DNA of 64,000 nt, taken from NCBI GenBank assembly GCA_031841125.1, contig CM063113.1, forward strand, positions 42,438,197 through 42,502,196, given 5' to 3'. This document shows, in pieces, positions 55,692 to 64,000 of the stretch (the stretch's first letter is position 1; each line of letters opens with the position of its first letter). Origin of the DNA: Acanthococcus lagerstroemiae. Lineage: Eukaryota > Arthropoda > Insecta > Hemiptera > Eriococcidae. Both the position numbers and the translations under genes were made by a program. The notes beneath the pieces were generated by a model. The model ran no database searches, was not told where the DNA came from, and saw nothing but the letters and a program-made list of their open reading frames with translations.

Positions 55692-58600
55692 TTTATTAAT
55701 TTTTTTATTTTATTTTAATGCTTTGACTAGGCGCGCCGCTGCTGCCTAGTCCGCCCATCGCTGAGCATAAGCATCCGTCACCCTGGCCCAGGCTATCCTA
55801 TTTTGTGCAGTTATTGACCAAGATACTCCCACCTCCTTCACTATTTCGTCGAGCCATCGCGTCAGTGGTTTGCCTTGATTCCTCTTTTTGTCGTATGGGA
55901 CCCATTCAGTCAAAGCTAAGTTCCATTTTCTGATTTTATTTCTTGCTAGGTGTCCTGCGTACTTACATTTTAATTTTTTGATGGTGTATCCAACGTTTGT
56001 AGCTCTCGTTATTGATTTGATTTTTGTATTTTTAACTTTATCTTTCAGCCGGATTTTTAATATGCTTCGCAGCATAGCATTTTGCGTTTTTTGTAGCCTT
56101 TGTGTTTGACTTTTGGTCAGTGCCCATGTTTGGGCCCCATACGTCAGGACCGGTGTTATGCAGCTCTCTAGAATTCGAATTTTCGTTGTTAATTTGGTTG
56201 GCCCTTTTAAAATCATTTTAAGGGACCAAAAGGTCCTCCAAGCTTTTGCGATCCTAATTTCTATTTCTTTTGAGGCTCGGTTGTCCCAGGTAATATTTTG
56301 GCCTAGATAGGTATAATTATCCACTTTTTCGATTAACAAGTTATCTGCCTGTATCTCCGTAACGCTTTCATCTTTTGACATAAGTTTTGTTTTTCACGCG
56401 TTAATAGAGAGACCTACTTTGGTACATTCCGTTTTCAATTCGATTAACATTTTTGATAACTCATTTATGTTTTTGCCAATTAAGATTATATCATCTGCGA
56501 AGCGGAGATGGTGGAGCCAGCATCCGTTAATTTTAACCCTCTACCCTCCCATTTTAGATTGCGAAATATTTCTTCTAGAATACAATTGAAGATATTGGGT
56601 GAAAGAGGGTCCCCCTGTTTGACTCCTCGTAGTATTGGGAAGTACTCGCCTCTCTTATCTAGTCTAACGCAAGCTTCTGAGTTGTTATAAAGGTGGTGCA
56701 GCACATCGATAATTTGGGATGGGACGCCTTGTTTTGTCATCGACTCCCATACGCTAGAGTGTGAAACCGAATCGAAAGCTTTGGTGAAGTCGACAAAAAC
56801 GAAGTTTACTTCAAAGTTATATTCTTTTGACTTTTCAATGATTTGATTGACTGATAAAATATGGTCGACCGTGGAGAAGTCTCTGCGGAAGCCGGCTTGG
56901 TTTATAGGTTGATGGAAATCAAGATTCTTATAAACCCTTTCTTTTAGGATTTTCATAAAAATTTTGCAGACGTTAGATGAAAGATTGATCGGACGATAGT
57001 TATTAATATCAGCCTGCGGTTGCCTTTCTTAAATAACAGAATTATTTCTGTTTTATGCCATTGCGTTGGAGTTACGCCTGTCATTAAAATAAGGTTGAAA
57101 ATAACGGTTAAAGGTTTAGCTATTACTTCTTTCAATGTTTTCAGCATGTGGTTCTCAATCTGATCTGGTCCTCCTATTTTATTTATTTTTAATTGTGAAA
57201 GGGTCTTTTCAGTTTCAGTAATAAGAATGGGGGGTACTTTCTCTGTGACATGGTTAGTCTGTCTCTGACCCGGTGAATTTCTGGGAGACGGCTCTGGGTA
57301 AGCTGCGTAGAGATTGCTGTAAAATTCAGTAGCTAAGTTGATAATTTCGTCCCTTTTGGAGGTTAGGGTACCGTTGTTGTTTATTAGTTTTGGGAGCAAG
57401 CGTGTCCCTTTGCTAATTGCCTTCCAGGCTTGTTTAGTGGACCAGTTGGTTTCTATTATTCCAGTGACTTTATCAAATTCGAATTTTTTGACATCGTTAC
57501 GTATTTCTCTTCTTATCAATTTATTTATTTCCGCTAATTCTATATTTTCGATTGTTGAGCGCTTCGGTTTCTTTTTTAGTATAGATCTTTCCTCAATTAA
57601 AGTTTTTGTGCGTACTGTAAGTTTATCCTCGGTTTTTATATCGGAAATTCGTTTACCCCATTTCTTTATGGTGTTTTTTAGTCCTCGTTCAAATAAATCG
57701 TATACTTCTTGTGCATTATTATTGTTAGTTGTTTTTGAGTTTAATAGGTATTCTTCTAAGTCGGCTTTCGCTGTGTCTATTTTATGGATAGGGATTATGA
57801 GTTTATTTAGTAACTCCTTTTTCTTACGGAAGGCATTTTTCTTGTATTTAGGGATCTTTAGTGTGCAGCGACCTGGTCTGTGATCCGATTGGAATATGAA
57901 ATTCGATAAAATTTCGATATTTGACACTAACCGTATATTATTAATTAGTAGATGGTCGATTTCGTTTTTTGTGATTCCGTTGGGAGACCTCCACGTCCAT
58001 TTTCTCGAAAATTTTTTCTTGAAAAAAGAGGGGGCAATTTTTAAGTTACAGCTATCTGCTAAGTCGGTTAACCTAATGCCGTCCTCGTTAGACTCCCCTG
58101 TAGTGAATTTTCCTATGCTCGGTTTTTTACTCCAACTGTCGCCTACCTTAGCGTTGAAATCTCCCGTAATTATTGTAAGCTGTTCGGCTTCTTTATCGAA
58201 AGTATCCTTTAGAGTTGAGTAAAAGTCGTCCAGTTCTGCTTCTGGAGCATTGAGGGTTGGGGCATAGCATTGAATTATTGTTAATATATTCGAGTTATTT
58301 AGATTGATTTTTAGGACCGCAATTCGCTCGGATATACCTTTTACTTCCCTGACTTGGTCTGATAAGTAATTTTTAACGAGAAATCCCACTCCGCGATAGC
58401 CAGTGGTACAGCCATAGAAGTAAAATAGGTTGCCATTGTTTCTTTTTAGTAAGTTCTCCCCTTTCCTTCTCGTTTCTGAAATTCCAATAATGTCCCAATT
58501 TACTTTTTCAAGTGCATTTTCTAACTCGACTACCCTCCCCTCATTTGCTATTCCTTGACAGTTGAAATATAGAATGCGAAGATCGGACTTCTTTTTATTT

Positions 58601-58713
58601 GGGTTTATTTTTGTTTGGATGTTGGGTGTGGGTGTGGATTTGGGTTTGGGTTTGGGTGACGGATTCATGCGGACAGTATCCCCCACGGTGTCCGCATTCC
58701 GGATTGGGGGAGT
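55692..58713 (-). mobile_element. RTE-type LINE retrotransposon, near full length, inactivated
   Basis: 3.0 kb on the minus strand, with an A/T-rich tail at 55692-55718 and a perfect 12-bp target duplication, CATGTTGGCATA (55680-55691 and 58714-58725). Order of domains: basic N-terminal segment; AP endonuclease (LRILYFNCQG, ISETRRKG, ITGDFNAKVG, NEIDHLLIN, SDHR); reverse transcriptase (NQAGFRRDFSTVDH, FVDFTKAFDSV, GVKQGDPLSP, FADDIIL); and the C-terminal RTE/BovB region ending QRWAD. There is no RNase H. Three lesions break it: frameshifts near 57008-57020 and 56528-56536 and an in-frame TGA at 56394-56396. The apparent initiator ATG lies inside the target duplication, so the insertion is probably slightly 5'-truncated. 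Confidence 0.93.
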
Positions 58714-58725
58714 CATGTTGGCATA

Positions 58726-59850
58726 GCTAAAACGAAATACTTGCCGAGAATCAACTTGCTCTCATTAATTGTACTGATACTCTCGAGCCCACTGCGAGAG
58801 CGGTTTTGGAATCCGAAATCAAAATCACACCGATGGCATTTCAGTAGTCACTAAATTTTTAGACAGTTGGTTTTAAGGATACGCCTTCAATGTTAGAAAC
58901 CGCAATCCTAATAACACAACTGCTTAATAGATTGCATTTGTGAAAATATTAGGCGCATGTTCCCGTGGAGTTGTGCATTATATATCAGTATTATTAGCCG
59001 AAACAAAATAATTAAATGCGGCGAAAATTTTTGATCATTAGTTAAAACAAATTGCCGGGAACAATGAAAATATCGAAGAATTTCGGCGTGGTTATGAGAA
59101 AAAACTTACGTCAAAACAAAAACAGGTTTGTCAGAAAAATTATTTTGACCAACAGCGCTGGAAATGATAGTAAAGGGCGAGAAAAGGATTATGTAAACAG
59201 TAACTGAAGAATGCTGTCAAGACGAGTAAGAGAGTGGCTAAGGCCCTGTACAGGTTGTCAGTGAAAAGGTTTTTAAGGCTTCGAATTCGTTGTCCGAATT
59301 TAGCGGTGGTAAATTAATAAAAAATTGACTCAGTTCAGCTTCGATAGCAGATTTGGATTTACCTCAAAAAATCTGAATTACTTCCACCAAGTCTAGGGTC
59401 AAAGCTCTCTGAAAAATTATTCGCACGAAATTTTCGAAAGTTTAAAAAACAACAAATTCACTGAACCACTTATTCCTGCTCAATTTTCTACACTGAGTTC
59501 GAATTTGTTATCTAAATTTGGCAACGCATTCAAATTTGGGGGTGACGCTTTGTTGCTGGGGTAGTTTCCAAGAACAGGGTAAAATTCGTCAGAAAATTAC
59601 GCTGGTTTAGTTTCGAAGGCTGATTTGAATTAGTCTTGAAAAATTGAACTATTTCCACCAGGTCCCGGTGCAATATACTTTTCAAAAAATTAATCGTCCT
59701 AAAAAAATGAATAAAATTATGGAGAAATTTTCAAAAATCAAGAAAAGGTGTTGCATTTCTTATGATTATATGATCAAGCTTCTCATTTTGCCTGTCAACT
59801 GTCAAGTATTTCAAAAAATCAGCCTCTTCATTCCAATAATAATGTACTCG
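58726..59850. other. Intergenic; contains a degenerate satellite-family module
   Basis: 59276-59640 contains weak matches to the left-end repeat family (CTTCGAATTCGTTGTCC, ACTGAGTTCGAATTTGTTATC, GGTGACGCTTTGTTGC). At 59040-59220 there is a short peptide-like stretch (EEFRRGYEKKLTSKQKQ), broken by stops, that I could not assign. Confidence 0.5.
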
Positions 59851-62800
59851 TAGGGTGATCATCAAAATTTTTTTTCAAAATTTTTAACGCGGCCCAGGTA
59901 AAAATTTGCCTTCGGTAATACAAAAAGTTACAATTTTTTTTTTTTTGAAAATTTTTCCTGAGGGATTTATCCTTTGAGTTATATATTATAGGCCTGAAAA
60001 TTGAATGTTACGCAGCGCCTTAAAAATTCAGGTTATGCGAAATTTGTACGTAACCTTCCTAATAGTATTTCTACAATACTTTGTCGCTTTATAGAGCTTT
60101 CAGTATGACAGATAGGCAAAGTTCTTATACAACCTTAACCATAGTAATGATTAAGATCTCTAAAATGAGTTATGTATGAGTTTTGCTTGTCTGCATTATT
60201 GAAGGTGGTAGAGCACTTACAATACTTTGTTGTTTTATCGCACCTTCAATTTCACAGATAGACAAAATTTGTATATGAACTAATTTGAAGTTCGTAATGA
60301 ATACTATTGAAAATGTTCTGCATGAATTTGGTCCATCTCGCATATTGAAGGCGGTAGACCATTGAATAAAAGTACTGGTAAATATCAAAATTTCGAAAGA
60401 AAATCGGTATGGGTTAAGATTATTCTTACGACAAAATATTGATAGAGATTCATTTTTGGATTAAATGGAACAACATTAGACCCAATGTTGGGGAAAATGT
60501 CGGAAAAAATATTTTTTTTATACCTACAAACCGCATGCAAAAAATTCGTATTTGTATAATATTCGCTCGCTCCATGTGGAGGAGTTATAATGTTGTGTCA
60601 TATCGTTATTTCTCGCTTTTTTGCTTACGAATACGAATGATTTCATACGATGCATTCTGCTTACTATGCTAGATCTTGAAAAAGCAGTATTGTTAGACAT
60701 AGACATAACTAAACAAAATGACAATCGAATTTTAGAAATTTTGTCATACGACAAAATGGAAATAACGTAACAAAAATTAATCAAATGACAAAACAAAATA
60801 ACAAAAAAATTTAATTATGACATTTTGTCATTATGCGTTAGGTTTTTTTTTTTTTTTGTTCTCATTAAGTAATAAACAGAAATAAAAATCACGAGATCTT
60901 CTTTGTTGTTCTTATATTTGAGTAAATGGTAAATATTGAATGCCAGAAAAGACTATGTTTCATATTAATTGAACACCGTTCTGAATAGAAAGACAAGATG
61001 ACCTAAGCAGCTGGAATTTTGTATGGTTTCCACGCAAGTCTCTGTCAAGTGCAGTTGATCAAGAATATTAAGGATGAGTCCGCTTATAGAGGAACCTTTG
61101 ATTTTCCCAGGGGGGGGGGGGGAATCAGCAAAATTTTTTTATAATGTAGTTAGACTGGAACTTCAATTATGCATCTGAATTTAAATTTCATTTCGCGCAT
61201 TTACTGTAATCCTGCCAGCATATAAAAAATTCTCACCTCAAGGGGGGATTCATTCCTCTAATCCCCCCTGGCTACGCCACTGCTTCTTGATATCTTACTT
61301 CTTTCATTCTTATCTTTTGCTTTTATTCTTACATTCAAAGGGAAACTCAGTAAGTTGCTGTTGTTATTTTGTGTATTCTTTATTCTTTCATGTCCCTAAT
61401 GAGGTAATAATTTGAAGAACTTCCTGTGAAAACAACCTAAATCAGTTTTGAAATTTCAACTTTGCCGCCAGACAGCAGTGTAACTGCAGCTGTTCTGCTG
61501 GGTGTGTTCATGGGAAGCTCAAACTCTTTAATTTTCAAAATTCAGTTATTGTCTATCTACTACGCAACCTTTGTTGGCATAACATTGGTGGAATAGGATT
61601 GTATGTAAAAATGCCTGTAAATTAACAGGTATTAGCATTTTGACAAAATGACAAAATAATTCTGTCATGACATAACGAAAAAACAAAATGAAATGCTCGT
61701 CTGACAAAATGACAAAAAATCGTTTTATTTAACATCACTGTGAAAAAGTTACGTTTGGCGCCGCATCTGGTAAACTCAACTGTACAGAAAACTATACTAC
61801 GCAGTATTTTTGCATCAACTCAATGGCCAAACAAAAGAATCCGAGCATTTTTGCTTCGGAGGTACGTCCAACCTGTCTGTGTGTTTTCCTCAGTTCCCCA
61901 TTTCCCCCCCCCCATGCCATACCCATCAGTGAAAAGGCAGATCCAGTTGGTCGGTAAGGTCTGTGGCGAAGAAAGACGTAACTGGTTTACATATTATGTT
62001 AATAATGCTAACTTTAAAAAAAAATATGAAAAATCTTCCAGAACTCAAGTTGAAAAAAGATTTTTTCGAATAACTTCGCCTTATTTGTTTTGTTTGTTTA
62101 TTTTTGTTTTTTGAATTTAAAATAGAACATGTTCAATTTAACCGATTTAATAGAAAATCGTTCGAAATTCAAGTTAAAAAAAAAGATTTTTCGGTTAATT
62201 TAACCTTATTATTTGTGTTTTTTTCTTAATTTAAATAAAACTTGTCTAATTTTACTGATGTTCAGAATACGAGTATATTATATATATTTTTTACCCCATC
62301 CCTCTTTTCCTTCAAAATTCTGATTCTTACCAGTACTTTTATTAAATGGTCTACAGTCTTCAATATGTGAGATAAACCAAATTTGCACATAACCTTTTTA
62401 GTTTTACTAATCAAGAGTGACAAAAAAAGTTATATTCAAGTTTTTCCTATATGTGAAACTGAATGCGCTAAAATACTTACAATACTTTGTCGCTTTATAG
62501 CGCCTTCAATATTGCAGATAGGCAAAATTTATACATAACTCATTTTGTAAATCTCAACTATCACTACTGTTAAAGTTCTATGTGAATTGTGCTTATCTGC
62601 CATACTGAAGGCTCTGTAAAGCGACAAAATATTGTAAGTACTTTAGCGCCTTCAGTTTTACAGATAGACGAAGTTTGTATACGAATTAATTTTAAGTTCG
62701 CGATAAATACTATTAAAAAGCTCATGTAAAAATTTTGCATAACCTGCATTTCTAAGGCGCTGCGTTAAATTCAATTTTCAGCCCTATAGCACATAACTTC

Positions 62801-63054
62801 AAGAACAAATCCCATAGGGAAAATCTACAAATTTAACCCATGGTTTCGTGGGACGTACGGCGATGCACGCATACCAAAGTGGCACCTATGACACCGCACC
62901 CCGGCCCCGGAAACTACCCTTTCGAGTATCGCTTCAGTGGCCGTTAAAACAAATTTGTAAAACACATCTTTTTCTTCACCAAAAACAACTTTTTAACTAG
63001 GTCGTACTCAAGAATTCGAAATTTTTTTTAGCCTATGTATGACGATCCACCCTA
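59851..63054. mobile_element. Large non-coding element with inverted ends and internal hairpins
   Basis: Begins TAGGGTGATCATCA and ends TGACGATCCACCCTA. The flanks ATGTACTCG and ATGTACTGT suggest an 8-9 bp duplication with small changes. About 100 bp inside, the arms pair again over hundreds of bases (59970-60110 against 62660-62830, with TGAAAATTGAAT, ACGCAGCGCCTTA and GCAGGTTATGC-like phrases). Each side contains hairpin modules with TACTTACAATACTTTGTCGC, CCTTCAATATTGCAGATAGG and facing complements. The middle holds a nested segment rich in GACAAAATGACAAAA (60690-60840, 61620-61730), a poly-G near 61112 and a frame at 61740-62114 that I cannot assign. No transposase was found. Confidence 0.65.
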
Positions 63055-64000
63055 ATGTACTGTAAAAACGTTAACTTGCAAATTGTGAAATAGCGCAATT
63101 TTTCATAGATTTGAGGTCTCAAATTTGTCTCGGGTCAGAAATGAAACGTAGGTAATACTGGAAATCAGCGATGAAGGAAACCTCAGTTTCGATAGTTCTT
63201 TTTTCCCAAGAATGGCTTTCGAATATTAAAAGTACTTCCGGATTTTCCCATCGCCTGGAACATTTCAAAACACGTGACCTCGAATTACAAAATCATACAA
63301 CGTTCGTTAAGCTCGCTCGGTGCCCCATTATTCGGGTTTGTAAAATATTAAATAAAAACTAATTTTCGCCGTTCCGACGCGAATGCCATAATTTGTACAA
63401 AGGACGAAAATCAAACGATTTCGCAGCCCCGCCGTACCAAGATTTCGGCACCGCCCCGCGTGTTCGAATATTTGAAAACGTGTATCAAATTTATTTTCAA
63501 CAGTTTTGGTAAAAACTTTTTTTTCTCGCTTTTTCTCTCTTCCTCGTAACCAGTAATAACGATCGTATTATGAAAATCGTCCGGTTATTGCTTTTTTTTT
63601 GCGCTCGTGTACAAGCACTACCCCGAAATAAAAGGGGTGAAATGACGCGGCGTTCAAGATATTTGAAAACGGAGATTTGATATACGCCGATATAGTCGCC
63701 CAGCAAATGGTCGGTCACGTGCCGTTATCATACGCTGTAATCGCCGATTACATTTTATTTCGACCTTATCCCTAAATGTATCCTTTTAAAATTAAGTTGT
63801 TACTGAGCTTCACCAGCGGTTACTGACAGCTCAGATATTCGAAAAATCTACTCTTTACTCAATGATCGCAATCGCGATTGCATGTTCCGGTGATGACCTG
63901 AAAAATGCTGGTTACATGTATTTGAAAAAAAGCTATGAGCTACTCGCTTATTGCAAGAAGGTTTTTGTACAACCAGGGTGTCTAATGGTCATATAAGTCA
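63055..64000. other. Unassigned right end
   Basis: Higher GC than average in places. The phrases GTTCGAATATTTGAAAACG (63463) and GTTCAAGATATTTGAAAACGG (63653) suggest a diverged tandem unit of about 190 bp. I see no gene. Confidence 0.4.

Noticed and set aside
59040..59220. Peptide-like stretch resembling the end of a retroelement integrase
   Set aside because: Only about 40 residues read before stops, and the similarity is too vague to name.
61740..62114. 124-codon plus frame inside the 59851-63054 element
   Set aside because: No recognisable transposase or other domain; the C-terminal part is low-complexity translation of AT-rich DNA.

Overview
The window is eukaryotic nuclear DNA, almost certainly from an insect. 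Its genes are intron-rich with GT-AG splice sites. Two are classical insect odorant-binding proteins with a signal peptide and the six-cysteine pattern. The DNA between and inside genes is AT-rich and packed with non-autonomous DNA transposons, foldback repeats, tRNA-derived SINEs and an RTE-type LINE. I cannot name the species or order from sequence alone. All exon models were assembled by eye from splice signals, reading phase and family knowledge. Each of the five multi-exon genes closes as one in-phase frame.

Layout. 1-300: short GC-rich tandem repeat. About 560-3330: a satellite whose monomers are interrupted palindromes arranged in a higher-order repeat of about 1,128 bp. 3330-9940: diverged relatives of that family, carrying two foldback insertions. 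10346-12858 (-): CXXC1/CFP1, the CpG- and H3K4me3-binding subunit of SET1/COMPASS. 12.9-15.6 kb: a cluster of MITEs, two with perfect and one with near-perfect 8-bp target duplications. 15890-17509 (+): HGH1, the eEF2-folding co-chaperone. 17774-20276 (-) and 25954-33015 (+): two odorant-binding protein genes, head to head. Between them lies a 1.5-kb hAT-like element (22912-24457). The second gene's 4.2-kb first intron holds a foldback element with a nested SINE and a 169-bp tandem array. 33.2-37.1 kb: more hAT-type elements, including a nested set. 37.3-39.3 kb: GC-rich DNA with stem-loop tandem repeats. 40.5-42.6 kb: diverged repeats of about 140 bp. 44350-46092 (-): single-exon ankyrin-repeat protein. 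47494-50704 (+): cytosolic arginyl-tRNA synthetase. 55692-58713 (-): a nearly full-length but broken RTE-type LINE with a 12-bp target duplication. 59851-63054: a large non-coding element with inverted ends. The rest shows no recognisable gene.

The genes form no functional unit. CXXC1 (chromatin), HGH1 and RARS (translation) are housekeeping; the OBP pair is a small chemosensory or secreted-carrier cluster. The theme of the non-coding DNA is inverted repetition at every scale: palindromic satellite monomers, hairpins whose outer arms are shared while inner arms differ, stem-loop repeats whose stems vary but stay paired, and foldbacks built of smaller hairpins. That theme is the best candidate for something not yet described.
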